NCBI RefSeq assembly: GCF_001983175.1
Contig: NZ_MNPW01000001.1
Location: 588,075-652,074 of the forward strand
DNA length: 64,000 bases
From: Pseudomonas cedrina subsp. cedrina
Lineage (GTDB): Bacteria; Pseudomonadota; Gammaproteobacteria; Pseudomonadales; Pseudomonadaceae
Direction of reading: 5' to 3'
The notes under the pieces were generated by a model. The model was given only the letters and a program-made list of their open reading frames with translations, did not search any database and was not told where the DNA came from. The translations under genes were made by a program, and so were the position numbers. Within the stretch, counting starts at the first letter, position 1. The number at the start of each line of letters is the position of its first letter. Shown in pieces: positions 1 through 9,167 of the stretch.

Positions 1-1674
1 GAAGCACTCGGCGGCCAGGCTGTCGTGCCCTTGGCGCAACGCCAGATGCCCGCGCCGCAGCGCGATACGCCCCCCCAATGGCCCGGCCGTGAGTTGCTGT
101 TTGAGCAACATCGCCTGCACGTTTTCCAGCAGGCTCTGGGCGCGATAGGGAGCACCGCGCTGCTCCAGCAATTGCGCGTGGTCCAACTCAAGCAAGGCTT
201 CGAGCAGCAACGAGCCATGGGCGCGGGCCAGGCACAACGCCTCGCGGTTGAGGGTCTGGGCCACGTCCAGTTCACCGCGCAGCAGGGCTTGTTGAGTCAG
301 CCCCGACAAGCACATCAACCGCGACGTCCAGGCGCTGTCGGGCAAAGCTTGCAGCGCTTCGATGAAATGTTCGCGCGAACGCTCGGCATCGCCGTCCAGA
401 TGCAGCAGCCAACCCCACTGCGCCTGCCACCGCGCGAGCAAGTGCCGTTGTTGCGCCGCCGTCGGTTGCGGCGCGAACCGCGCAAGCTGATCGATACACT
501 GCGCGGCCTGCTCGAAACGCCCGGCAAACAGCAGCGCCGCCGTCACCAGCCCCACCAGTTGCGCCGAACCGAGCATCAATTCATCGCCATGCTCTTCATG
601 CAGGCGCAGCAGCAGTACGGCGTTCTGCTGGCGGAACAGGTCTTCGAAACTGAAGTGCTGTAACAGGCTGACCGCCACTTCGTATTCTTCGGCCAGCAGC
701 GCCTGTTCAAACGCCGCCTGCCAGTCCTGTTCGGCGGTGAACCATTGGCACGCGCGCCGGTGCCAGGAGCGCTTGGCCGGCCAGGGTTCATCGCGCAGCA
801 ACTGCGCAAGCGGAGGGAAAACCTGCAGCCAGTCGGTGTCTTCCCAAGACTGGATAAACGCGCCGAGAGCCTGTAGCTCGCGCAGGTATTGGCCACCGTC
901 GCCTGCGCCGAACAGGTGCTCGCATAACCCCGGATTGAAACGCGGCAGATGCGCCAGCACGCGCCAGGCTTCGGCCAGTTCGGGCGCCAAGGTGTTGAAC
1001 AGCTCGTGTTGCAAATAATCGAGCAAGGTCTTTTGCGGGTGACCTTCCCCCAGCAAGGCGATACGCGCACCGGCGCACCAGCCGGCACTGAACTGCATGA
1101 CGCTGTCGACGGATTGTCCCGGGGAATGAATGAGCAGTTGCTGGATCTCGGCAGGGCTGAACGCCAGGTCGGCGCCACACTCCAGCAGTTCGTCGTCGAG
1201 CAGCAACCGGGGCCAATTGCACAGGGGCCGGCGCCGTGCGCCGAGCCACCAGGTCAAGGCCGGACTGCCGGCGGTCAGCAAACGGTCGAGCAATGCATCG
1301 GTTTCGGCGGTGGGTAAACGGCAGAAGTCATCAATGAACAACCATGCCGGGGCCTGCCAGCGAGCCAGGTCCAGCAGCAGCGTCGCTTCATCGGTGAACG
1401 GCAGACCGAGGTTCTGCGCCAGGCGCCGGCAAAAGTCGCTCGGGCCCAGGGCAGCGCCATTGAGCGGCAGCCAGAAGACTTGGCAGCCCGCCGGCGCCTG
1501 CAATGCGCACTCGGCCAGCAACGCACTCTTGCCGCTGCCGCCAGGTGCGCACAGCAACTTGACCCGCACCGGCGCCGCCAGCAACGGCTCGGCCAAGCGC
1601 GGGCGCAGCAGATGGTGGGCGGACAGCCGAGGCATGAATCCAGGACGGTCCAGGCAGCGTGTCATGGCGGTCAT
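1..1674 (-). CDS. MalT-like LuxR-family ATP-dependent regulator (3' part missing)
   Basis: The frame is open from an ATG at 1674 (alternative ATG at 1665) to the left edge of the window, so 558 codons of the N-terminal part are present. A P-loop GGSGKSALLA lies near residue 47 and a Walker-B-like LFIDDF near residue 115. A long Leu/Ala/Gln-rich helical (TPR-like) region follows. This is the layout of STAND-type LuxR regulators related to MalT, whose LuxR DNA-binding domain sits at the C-terminus and would lie outside the window. It is probably a transcription activator. The ligand is unknown; the nearest genes are the DUF1329/DUF1302 pair, which may be a target. Confidence 0.8.
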   Translation of the reverse strand, partial: MTAMTRCLDRPGFMPRLSAHHLLRPRLAEPLLAAPVRVKLLCAPGGSGKSALLAECALQAPAGCQVFWLPLNGAALGPSDFCRRLAQNLGLPFTDEATLLLDLARWQAPAWLFIDDFCRLPTAETDALLDRLLTAGSPALTWWLGARRRPLCNWPRLLLDDELLECGADLAFSPAEIQQLLIHSPGQSVDSVMQFSAGWCAGARIALLGEGHPQKTLLDYLQHELFNTLAPELAEAWRVLAHLPRFNPGLCEHLFGAGDGGQYLRELQALGAFIQSWEDTDWLQVFPPLAQLLRDEPWPAKRSWHRRACQWFTAEQDWQAAFEQALLAEEYEVAVSLLQHFSFEDLFRQQNAVLLLRLHEEHGDELMLGSAQLVGLVTAALLFAGRFEQAAQCIDQLARFAPQPTAAQQRHLLARWQAQWGWLLHLDGDAERSREHFIEALQALPDSAWTSRLMCLSGLTQQALLRGELDVAQTLNREALCLARAHGSLLLEALLELDHAQLLEQRGAPYRAQSLLENVQAMLLKQQLTAGPLGGRIALRRGHLALRQGHDSLAAECF

Positions 1675-1788
1675 TGCTGCATCCTGCGTTCTTATTGTTA
1701 TGCAACCTGACCGCTACCCTAGCCCTGTGGTTGGCGTTTGTTGAAGAAAGATTCAGCACAATGATTGAAAGACATGCACAAAACCCAC

Positions 1789-1860
1789 TGTGGGAGCTGG
1801 CTTGCCTGCGATGGCGGTGGTGAATTCACTACCGCTATCGCAGGCAAGCCAGCTCCCACA
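1789..1860. repeat. REPIN (inverted REP pair)
   Basis: Two inverted copies of the 18-20 bp REP core TGTGGGAGCTGGCTTGCC flank a ~30 bp spacer. This is the usual P. fluorescens-group REPIN, extragenic and mobilised by a distant RAYT transposase. It sits between the DUF1329 gene and the regulator gene. Confidence 0.9.
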
Positions 1861-1882
1861 TTTGGATTGTATTTCAGGAGAA

Positions 1883-3241
1883 TCAACGCACGCCTTCAGC
1901 CCTCAGTGCCGCCGGGGTGTAGTCCGCCGCCCTGGCATCGAAGCCGAACACAAAGCTGCTCTTCTCTTCGTTCTTCATGCCCAACGCGAGGTAGCGCCCG
2001 GCGATGATGTCGTACAGGGTTTCCACGGTGTAGGCCGGGGTCTGGTGGTTGTAGTAGAACTGCGCATGGCCTTCGGCAACCCGCCACAATTGGCCACGGC
2101 CATCGTAGTGATCCACCAGTGCCACCTGCCAGCTGTCTTCGTCGATGTACATGTGGCGCTTGGCGTAGATGTGCCGCTCGCTCGGCTTGACCGTGCCCAC
2201 CACTTCCCACACGCGGTGCAGCTCATAGCGGGTCAGGTCCTGGTTGATATGGCCCGCCTTGATGATGTCGTCGTACTTGAGCGTCGGCTGGTCGAGTTTG
2301 TAGCTGTTGTAGGGGATGTACATCTCCTTCTTGCCCACCAGCTTCCAGTCGTAACGGTCCGGGGCGCCCGAGAACATGTCGAAGTTGTCGGAAGTGCGCA
2401 GCCCATCGGACGCGGTGCCCGGCCCGTCATAGGCCACTTGCGGTGCACGACGTACGCGACGCTGGCCGGCATTGTAGATCCACGCCAGGCGCGGCTCCTT
2501 CACCTGGTCGAGGGTTTCATGCACCAGCAGCACGTTACCCGCCAGGCGCGCCGGCGCGGTCACTGACTGCTTGAAGAAGGTCAGCACGTTGGCACCCTTG
2601 GCCGGGTCCATGTCGGGGATCAGTTGCGGCACCGCCACTTCTTCCTCGAAACGGATCGGCGTGTAGCTGCCGTTGGTCTGCGGCGTGGCCTGGGTGATGA
2701 TGCGGCGCAGGTTGCCCCCGTGGTAGCGGGTGATGTGGTTCCACAGCACCTCCACGCCATTCTTGGGAATCGGGAAGGCGTAGTAGCGGTTGCCGGTGAA
2801 GTTTTCCAGGCCGTTGCCGTCGTTGATCGCCTTGACGTTCAGCGCGCTGCGCTTGATCGACTCATAGATGTCGGGCGGCAGGTTGACCGTGCGGTGGGTC
2901 GGGTAGACCGGGATCTTGTAGGTCTCGGGGTAGCGCTTGAACATCGCGACCTGGCCGTCGGAGAGTTTGTCCTTGTACTTGTCGACCGTGGCCGCGGTGA
3001 TCACGAACAGCGGCTTTTCACTGGCAAACGGGTCGGCGAGGAAGCCTTTGCTGTCCACCGCGCCGGCGTTTTTCGGAATGCCGCCGGTCCAGGCCGGGAT
3101 AGAACCATCGGCGTTGCCGGATTTTTCGGCGCCTACCGGGGTCAAGGTGGTGCCCAGCTTGGCCGCCTCGTCCGGCGACACAGCGGCCATTACGTTGGCT
3201 GCCAACAGGCTGAGGGCCATTACCGCAAATATCTTACGCAT
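1883..3241 (-). CDS. DUF1329 family periplasmic/outer-membrane protein
   Basis: The 452-residue product begins with a signal peptide (MRKIFAVMALSLLAANVMA). The rest resembles DUF1329 proteins (WTGGIPKNAG near the start, and repeated aromatic PYNSYKL and RHIYAKRHMYID segments). This family has a LolA/LolB-like fold and almost always sits beside a DUF1302 gene, as it does here 26 bp downstream. Such pairs have been linked to handling of hydrophobic esters or lipids at the envelope, but the biochemical role is unsettled. An AAGGA box lies about 12 bases before the ATG. Confidence 0.85.
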   Translation of the reverse strand: MRKIFAVMALSLLAANVMAAVSPDEAAKLGTTLTPVGAEKSGNADGSIPAWTGGIPKNAGAVDSKGFLADPFASEKPLFVITAATVDKYKDKLSDGQVAMFKRYPETYKIPVYPTHRTVNLPPDIYESIKRSALNVKAINDGNGLENFTGNRYYAFPIPKNGVEVLWNHITRYHGGNLRRIITQATPQTNGSYTPIRFEEEVAVPQLIPDMDPAKGANVLTFFKQSVTAPARLAGNVLLVHETLDQVKEPRLAWIYNAGQRRVRRAPQVAYDGPGTASDGLRTSDNFDMFSGAPDRYDWKLVGKKEMYIPYNSYKLDQPTLKYDDIIKAGHINQDLTRYELHRVWEVVGTVKPSERHIYAKRHMYIDEDSWQVALVDHYDGRGQLWRVAEGHAQFYYNHQTPAYTVETLYDIIAGRYLALGMKNEEKSSFVFGFDARAADYTPAALRAEGVR

Positions 3242-3267
3242 AGAGTCTTGTCCTTCTTTAAGCCAGA

Positions 3268-5058
3268 TCAGAAGTTCACGCCGAAGCTGAGGGCGAGGAA
3301 GTCACGGTCGGTCAGGGTGTTGTAGTCACCGCCAAAAAAGTCGGTGTAGCTGAGGCTGGCGGTGTAGGTGTTGCGGTAGTCCGCGTCGACACCCGCGCTG
3401 ATGGCCTTGGCGCCTTTGTTGAACAGGCCGTTGGGGCCGTAGCCGGCGACGTCGTGGGACCAGGACAGGTTGGGCTTGAGGTTGATCCCGGCGATCACGT
3501 TGTTGTAGTCCAGGATCGCCCGCGCACGGTAGCCCCAGGAGGTGGACGTCACGAAACCGTCGGTGTCGCCCTGGAAACCATAGGCGCCGTACACCGAGTC
3601 GCGGCCGTAGCGCAGCTTGGATTTATCCTCCAGGCCGCCGACGTGCACGATGGCCGCTTCGCCCACCAGGGTCAGGCGCTCGGCGCCCAGGACCTGGTCG
3701 AAGAACTGGGTCATGCTGCTTTGGATCTGGGTGATCTCCTTGCGGCGGTAGCCCTTATTGTCGGAGCCGAAGTTGCTGCGGATGGGTGAGGCCAACTGGC
3801 CGGCTACGGGATTGATCAGGGCCAGGGTCAGGTCGGTGGAATTGAGTTGCACCGGAGCATTGGGCCGATAGCTGATTTCCCCGCTCCACGCCGTGCCGGT
3901 GGGCAAGGTGGTGGAGAAACTGGCGCCGAACAGGCGGATGTCTTCCGGATAGTCGAGGTAATACTGGCCACGTCCAAGCATCAGGCTCTGGACCAGGCCG
4001 GCACCGGAGCCTGGCGCGATGGCGTTGGCGGTGCCGGAGATCGCGCCGAGTGTAGCCAGGCTGGTCGTGTTGGTGATGGTGCCCACGATGGGTGTACGGC
4101 TGTGGTAGTTCATGAAGTACAGGCCGTACTCGGTGTCATCCCCCAGCCAGCGCAAGGCGGTGCCGAACTGGCCGGAATCCCGCGCATCGCGGTCGCCGGC
4201 GCGACGTACAATCACGCCTTCACTGGTCGCGCCAAATCCTTGGCCGAACGCCGCCGCCACAGGTTGCAATGGCCTGATCGCCGGGTTCCCGACGGTGTAG
4301 TTATTGGTGCAGCCATCCGCCGCCACATCGCCGCCAAAGTAAGTGCCGCAGTTATCCAGCACCGTCTGGTCCCATTCCAACTGGTAGAACCCTTCGACGG
4401 TCAGCTGGTTGGTCAGGCCCTGGGAGGCGAACAGCATGTTCACCGGGATCAGGCCTTCCTTGATTTCGGCACCTGGGCGGCGAAACGCCGAGACGTCGAT
4501 GGGGTTGATGCTGTTGATGGAGTTGCCGATGAAGGTACTTTCGCCCCAGCTCACCACCTGCTTGCCCGCACGCACGGTGCCCGGCAGGTCGCCCAGCGAG
4601 TAGTTGTGGTAGACGAAGGCGTCGAGGATCTGCGCTCCACTGGATTTGGCGCCTTCCTTGCGGTTGTGGTCGCTGATGGGCTTGAACTCGCGGTCTTCGT
4701 CCTTGAGTTCGAAGTCGTACCAGTACTTGCCGCGCACAAACACGCCGGTGTCGCCGTATTTCAGTTCAAGGTCGTGCAGGCCCTTGAAGATCTTGGAGAA
4801 GGTCTCGCCCTTCTTGAAATTCAAGCGCCCGTCATCACCGGTGGACGCTTGGCCGGTACCGCCATTGACGGTACCCACCAGTTTCTTGTCGGCATCACGC
4901 ATGCCCCAACTGGAGCCTACCGACAGCGAGGAGTCGAATTGCCCTTCGATCTCGCCAATATTGAATGAAACAGCCTGTGCCTGGGCACAGCAACCCAATG
5001 CAACCGCAGCGGCCAGCGCCTGTGGCTTGAAGATGGCGCGCATTGTTGTTTTTGTCAT
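3268..5058 (-). CDS. DUF1302 family outer-membrane protein
   Basis: The start is set at the ATG at 5058 because GGGGAAG precedes it and a signal peptide ending at AQA follows; an upstream in-frame ATG at 5202 lacks support. The product is 596 residues, rich in Gly/Asn/Tyr beta strands. It ends in a C-terminal Phe after an alternating hydrophobic pattern (FLALSFGVNF), typical of an outer-membrane beta-barrel. DUF1302 proteins are paired with DUF1329 proteins; this gene is upstream in the same transcript. The substrate cannot be read from the sequence. Confidence 0.85.
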   Translation of the reverse strand: MTKTTMRAIFKPQALAAAVALGCCAQAQAVSFNIGEIEGQFDSSLSVGSSWGMRDADKKLVGTVNGGTGQASTGDDGRLNFKKGETFSKIFKGLHDLELKYGDTGVFVRGKYWYDFELKDEDREFKPISDHNRKEGAKSSGAQILDAFVYHNYSLGDLPGTVRAGKQVVSWGESTFIGNSINSINPIDVSAFRRPGAEIKEGLIPVNMLFASQGLTNQLTVEGFYQLEWDQTVLDNCGTYFGGDVAADGCTNNYTVGNPAIRPLQPVAAAFGQGFGATSEGVIVRRAGDRDARDSGQFGTALRWLGDDTEYGLYFMNYHSRTPIVGTITNTTSLATLGAISGTANAIAPGSGAGLVQSLMLGRGQYYLDYPEDIRLFGASFSTTLPTGTAWSGEISYRPNAPVQLNSTDLTLALINPVAGQLASPIRSNFGSDNKGYRRKEITQIQSSMTQFFDQVLGAERLTLVGEAAIVHVGGLEDKSKLRYGRDSVYGAYGFQGDTDGFVTSTSWGYRARAILDYNNVIAGINLKPNLSWSHDVAGYGPNGLFNKGAKAISAGVDADYRNTYTASLSYTDFFGGDYNTLTDRDFLALSFGVNF

Positions 5059-5477
5059 GCGTCTTCCCCGGTGAGTGACAGAAGGCCCCACCCTACTGCC
5101 GCCCGTCAGGAGCGATAAGCGCACCAAGGAGGGATTCGTGTTGTCGCTCGAAAGGATTAGCGGGCGCTCTGGCCTGGGTCTGGGCGTGGGCATGCGCCGC
5201 ATGGATTACGGGTTATCAGGAGAATGGATGGCGCGCGCTGCCACTGTTGCGGTTTGCGTAACAGTCATTGTCATGAACCGGCATTACTTATCTTGTTACA
5301 AGCCACTATGCTTAGCGGGCTTTCAGGGCCAACGGCCCACTTCCACCGCTGGAAGAAAAGCCAGACTTGAATGGATTGATGATTTTTTCAATTCGTTAAC
5401 GGTGTTCACTGACGTTGATTTGTCGCTCCTTGATCCAACGTCTTACTTCGGCCGCTGCCTATGCAGCGGCCTTTTTT
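5059..5477 (+). other. Gene-free stretch with an orphan plus-strand terminator
   Basis: No convincing gene lies between the DUF1302 start and the SDR gene. The right part of this span ends in a clear rho-independent terminator reading rightward: GGCCGCTGC (5450-5458), a 4-base loop, GCAGCGGCC (5463-5471), then six T. No plus-strand gene precedes it. A small RNA ending at about 5477 is possible. Otherwise the terminator may block readthrough into the DUF1302 promoter region, which must also lie here. Confidence 0.45.
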
Positions 5478-5485
5478 ATGCCCGA

Positions 5486-5512
5486 AATAAAACGGGGCGC
5501 CAACAGCGCCCC
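5486..5512 (-). terminator. Terminator of the SDR gene
   Basis: On the minus strand GGGGCGC-loop-GCGCCCC (5512-5494) is followed by GTTTTATTT. It lies 28 bases past the stop codon of the SDR gene. Confidence 0.8.
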
Positions 5513-5539
5513 GTAGGATTCAAGCTTTTTCAGCAATGA

Positions 5540-6451
5540 TCACAGGCTGTATTTCTGCAAATTGGCCATCATCTCCTTCAACGCCTCGATGTTGTCCTTG
5601 GGATGGGCGGCCCCTTCGAAATCGCAGATCTGCTGCCAATGCGCCGCCACATCCTCGGGAGAGAACCCGGCTTCGGGGTCAAAGCCCACGCCCAGGCTGC
5701 GCTCCCAGCGGGTCTTGCCGATCCAGCCGCCGCCGACTTCAAACAGGCCTGAGGTTTCCTGGCACGCCTCGCTGCCCAGGTACACCACCAACGGGCTGAC
5801 CAGCTCCGGCTTGAGGCGCTCGAACACTTGCGGCGGGATCAGGCCTTCGGTCATGCGCGTAGCGCCGGTGGGGGCGATCGCGTTGACCAGGATGTTGTTC
5901 TTGCGCCCTTCCAACGCCAGGGTGCGCGTCAGCCCATACAGGCCGAGCTTGGCCATGCCGTAGTTGGACTGGCCGAAATTGCCGTAGATGCCCGAGGTGG
6001 ACGCGGTAAAGATCACCCGGCCGTAGCCTTGCTCACGCAGGTGGGGCCAGGCGGCGCGGGTGACTTTGTAGGCGCCTTCGACATGCACCCGGTAAACCAG
6101 GTCCCAATCGCTGTCGTCCATTTTGTGGAAGGTCTTGTCGCGCAGGATGCCGGCGTTGTTGACCACTACATCGATACGGCCGAAAGCGTCGAGGGCGTTC
6201 TGTACGATCTTGTCACCGTCGGTGACAGAATCATGGTTGGCCTCGGCAATGCCGCCAGCTTCACGAATTTCGGCCACGACCCGGTCAGCGGCCGAGGCAC
6301 TGGCGCCTTCGCCCTGGGTGGAGCCGCCCAGATCGTTCACCAGCACCTTGGCGCCGTGCCTGGCGAACAGCAGCGCATGGGCCCGGCCCAATCCGCCGCC
6401 GGCCCCGGTGACGATCACGACCTTATCCTGGAACTGCACTGACTCACTCAT
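5540..6451 (-). CDS. SDR-family oxidoreductase, 3-hydroxyacyl-CoA dehydrogenase-like
   Basis: The start is the ATG at 6451, with GGAG 8 bases upstream, giving 303 residues. It has the Rossmann motif TGAGGGLGRA, NNAGILRD, and the catalytic YGMAK, so it is a classical short-chain dehydrogenase using NAD(P). The long insert after the glycine motif and the C-terminal extension resemble the dehydrogenase unit of peroxisomal multifunctional enzyme 2 (HSD17B4), which oxidises (3R)-hydroxyacyl-CoA. That substrate is inferred. A REPIN separates it from the hydrolase/aldolase pair upstream, so co-transcription is uncertain. Confidence 0.85.
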   Translation of the reverse strand: MSESVQFQDKVVIVTGAGGGLGRAHALLFARHGAKVLVNDLGGSTQGEGASASAADRVVAEIREAGGIAEANHDSVTDGDKIVQNALDAFGRIDVVVNNAGILRDKTFHKMDDSDWDLVYRVHVEGAYKVTRAAWPHLREQGYGRVIFTASTSGIYGNFGQSNYGMAKLGLYGLTRTLALEGRKNNILVNAIAPTGATRMTEGLIPPQVFERLKPELVSPLVVYLGSEACQETSGLFEVGGGWIGKTRWERSLGVGFDPEAGFSPEDVAAHWQQICDFEGAAHPKDNIEALKEMMANLQKYSL

Positions 6452-6580
6452 TCCGAACTCCAATGGCGACAATGGGAATGGGTCGAGTGTCAGGCACCGG
6501 GGCGCGGGTCACAATAGATACGGCTGAGGCTGAATGGTGCTCGATAAGGCGCAGGGATGATGGCGCTGAGAGCTGGCTTG

Positions 6581-6668
6581 TGTGGGAGCCGGGCTTGCCC
6601 GCGATGGGATCGCCTCGGTGTGCCAGTGACAACGCGGTGATGCTATCGCAGGCAAGCCAGCTCCCACA
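6581..6668. repeat. REPIN
   Basis: TGTGGGAGCCGGGCTTGCC at the left and the inverted GGCAAGCCAGCTCCCACA at the right enclose a ~50 bp spacer. It belongs to the same REP family as the copies at 1789 and 14422. Confidence 0.9.
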
Positions 6669-6697
6669 TAAATCTCTACATCTGGCGGGGATTTGTT

Positions 6698-7600
6698 TCA
6701 GGAATAGGCCGCGCGCGACACCGGGCAACTGATCCGCTCACGAAACGCCAGGTAATGCTTGAGCACCTGCACCGGCGCTTCGACCTGCGGGTAGTGGCCG
6801 ATATTGGCCAGCAACACCGTGTCGGCGTGGGGCACCAACTGGTGGTAGCGCTCCACCATATGGGCGCCAGAGATCGGGTCGACCTGGCCGTCGATCACGC
6901 GCAACGGCACTTCGCCTTGTTGCATCGCCGCGACCCAGCGCTCACGCAGTCGCTGCCGTTGGGGAAGGTAGCCGATGAGTTTGTGCAGGATGCGCGTACC
7001 TTCGTGACACTCGATCAGACTCCAGAAATCATCCAGGGCGCTTTCACTGGGGCGGGTATTGGGGCCGAATATCTGGTTGAAGCTGTTCGCCAAGGCATTG
7101 CGCCCGAAGGCGCGGCCGACCATCCACCCCAGGGGGCTGAGCAAGAGCTTTTGCACCAGCGCTGGCCGATGGGTCTCAGGAAACAGCCCACCGTTGAGAA
7201 ACACACAGCTGGCCATGTGAAAGCGACCTTCGTAGTGCCGAGCCAGCAATTCCTGGGCAACGCTGTCACCGTAGTCGTGGGCCAGCACGTGCACCGGCTG
7301 CTCAACACGCAAGTGCGCCAGCAGCGCCTGCTGCAAATCCGCTTGTTCCAGCAGGCAGTAGCCATGGTCCAATGGCTTGGCCGAATCGCCAAAACCGAGC
7401 ATGTCGCAGGCAATCACCAGGTTGCGCTGGGCCAGGGGCTGCCACAGGTAATGCCAGTCCCAACTGGCGGTGGGGAAGCCATGGATCAGCAGCAACGGCT
7501 CACCCTGCCCCGCTACCCAATAACGGATGGTGCGGCCGTGGAAGTCGAATGTCTGGCTGCGTTTGCGCCAGACGCTGAGCGGGATCTCGGCGAGTGGCAT
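6698..7600 (-). CDS. Alpha/beta hydrolase, epoxide hydrolase/dehalogenase-like
   Basis: The 300-residue protein has the oxyanion motif LIHGFPTASWDW. In place of a GxSxG serine elbow it has HDYGDS, so the nucleophile would be Asp, as in epoxide hydrolases and haloalkane dehalogenases. A late NIGHYPQVE supplies the catalytic His. Its ATG overlaps the stop of the upstream aldolase gene (TGATG), so the two are translationally coupled. It likely opens or hydrolyses an intermediate in the same catabolic route, but the substrate is unknown. Confidence 0.8.
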   Translation of the reverse strand: MPLAEIPLSVWRKRSQTFDFHGRTIRYWVAGQGEPLLLIHGFPTASWDWHYLWQPLAQRNLVIACDMLGFGDSAKPLDHGYCLLEQADLQQALLAHLRVEQPVHVLAHDYGDSVAQELLARHYEGRFHMASCVFLNGGLFPETHRPALVQKLLLSPLGWMVGRAFGRNALANSFNQIFGPNTRPSESALDDFWSLIECHEGTRILHKLIGYLPQRQRLRERWVAAMQQGEVPLRVIDGQVDPISGAHMVERYHQLVPHADTVLLANIGHYPQVEAPVQVLKHYLAFRERISCPVSRAAYS

Positions 7601-8379
7601 CAGTGTCTATACCCTGGGTCCCGACTGTCCAACGTGCGCAGCAGCGCCGGCCAGGCCAGCGCTCCCCCCATGCCTTGCGCGCTCTTGGTGACCGCCGCCA
7701 CCATCGCCTTGGCGCCCGCGAGTATCTGCGGCCCGATGGGTATCAATTGCGCGCCGCCGTTTTGTGCCAGGACCTGGATATCGCAGGCGCGCTGGAAGGT
7801 AAACATCATCAGGAAGGTGTCGGCGATGGTGCTGCCGCAGGTCAGCAGGCCATGGTTATGCAGCATCAGGAAATTGTTCTGACCTAGATCGGCCTGCAAG
7901 CGCACCTTCTCTTCAGGGTTCAACGCCACCCCTTCGTAGGCGTGATAGGCCAGGCTCGACAACACGAATATCGATTGCTGGCTGATCGGCAACACGCCTT
8001 GCTTCTGCGCCGCCACCGCGACACCGGCGGCGGTGTGGGTATGCAACACGCAGGTCACATCGTGACGCACTTCGTGGATGGCGCTGTGAATGGTGTAGCC
8101 CGCCGGGTTGATCTCGTAGGGGCTGTCCATCAGCTTGTTGCCCGCCTGGTCGACCTTGACCAGGCTCGACGCGGTGATCTCGTGGAACATCAGCCCATAA
8201 GGGTTGATCAGGAAGTCATCGGTGCCCGGCACCTTGGCCGAGATGTGGGTGAAGATCAGGTCGTCCCAACCGTGCATCGCCACCAGGCGATAACAGGCTG
8301 CCAGGTCGACGCGGGCTTGCCACTCGGCAGCGCTGACCTGATCTTTGACATGCAGTGATGCAACGGGGGCTAGGCTCAC
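7600..8379 (-). CDS. Class II aldolase/adducin family protein
   Basis: The gene starts with GTG at 8379, preceded by an optimal AAGGAGG. The 259-residue product has the class II aldolase core: FTHISAKVPG early, and the metal-ligand pattern VLHTHTAAG with a further His in MLHNHGLL. These enzymes use a divalent metal for aldol cleavage or decarboxylation. Many Pseudomonas members of this length have no known substrate. It is the first gene of a unit with the alpha/beta hydrolase. Confidence 0.85.
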   Translation of the reverse strand: MSLAPVASLHVKDQVSAAEWQARVDLAACYRLVAMHGWDDLIFTHISAKVPGTDDFLINPYGLMFHEITASSLVKVDQAGNKLMDSPYEINPAGYTIHSAIHEVRHDVTCVLHTHTAAGVAVAAQKQGVLPISQQSIFVLSSLAYHAYEGVALNPEEKVRLQADLGQNNFLMLHNHGLLTCGSTIADTFLMMFTFQRACDIQVLAQNGGAQLIPIGPQILAGAKAMVAAVTKSAQGMGGALAWPALLRTLDSRDPGYRH

Positions 8380-8583
8380 GTTAACGACCTCCTTGGCGCA
8401 CTTTCTTATTATTTTTTGAGTGAGGGGCCAGTCTAGTCAGACCTCAACGCCGCCGTAGTTGCCTTGGCAGCCAGCTTGATGACCCTGCGAGTCAGCGTTG
8501 AGAATAGTCCAAATTCGTGCAAGTGACGCCAGAGAAGTGCCGTCAACAAAGCCACGCAATAGCGTTGCTGCGGGCGTTTGCGG

Positions 8584-9039
8584 TCAACCGCGCAGCGCAA
8601 TGATCAGTTCGGCCAGCCACGGTTCGGCGTCCGTTTCCGGGGTGACGCTTTCGCTGGCGTCCAGGCGCAGCATCGGCAGCACTTCGCGCACGCCCAGTTC
8701 ACCGAACAGCTCGCGCAGTTGCTCGCCACCGGCGCAGAACGTATCGCCATAGCTGGCGTCGCCCAGGCCGATTACCGCACCGGGCAGGCCGCGCCAAGCG
8801 GCGGGCAGTTGGTCGCGGATACTCGAATACAGGGGTTGCAGGTTATCGGGCAACTCGCCCATGCCGGTGGTGGACGTGACCGCCAGAAAGGCGTCCGGTG
8901 CAAATGCCTGCACATCCGCCAGGCTGGCTCGCGGGTTGTGCCAGGCCTCGAAACCGGCGGCATTGAGGAGATCGGCGGCGTGGCGGGCCACTTCTTCAGC
9001 AGTGCCGTAGACCGAGCCGGAAAGGATGGCGACTTTCAT
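8584..9039 (-). CDS. Flavodoxin (MioC-like)
   Basis: The ATG at 9039 is preferred over an in-frame TTG one codon upstream. The 151-residue protein has the FMN phosphate loop SGSVYGTAEEVA at its N-terminus, TSTTGMGELPDN and GLGDASYGDTFC, all characteristic of short flavodoxins. It would carry one or two electrons on FMN in the cytoplasm. It borders the light-sensor and pterin genes and is transcribed away from them. Confidence 0.9.
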   Translation of the reverse strand: MKVAILSGSVYGTAEEVARHAADLLNAAGFEAWHNPRASLADVQAFAPDAFLAVTSTTGMGELPDNLQPLYSSIRDQLPAAWRGLPGAVIGLGDASYGDTFCAGGEQLRELFGELGVREVLPMLRLDASESVTPETDAEPWLAELIIALRG

Positions 9040-9167
9040 CAATCTGATCCTGTAGTTGAGCGAAAGCCTGGGATATTAGCAGCTGACGCAAATTTTTCAG
9101 CGCACCCCGTGCAACATTCAGGCGTTGCCATAAACTCCTTACTCCACAACAAGCCATGGACCGCTCA

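Noticed and set aside
3847..4968. Long plus-strand open frame antisense to the DUF1302 gene
   Set aside because: Compositional shadow of a high-GC gene; no ribosome site and no known motif, while the minus frame has a signal peptide and family features.
6755..7882. 375-codon plus-strand frame across the hydrolase and aldolase genes
   Set aside because: Spans two coupled real genes on the other strand; amino-acid make-up (Gln/His/Arg-rich) is typical of shadows.
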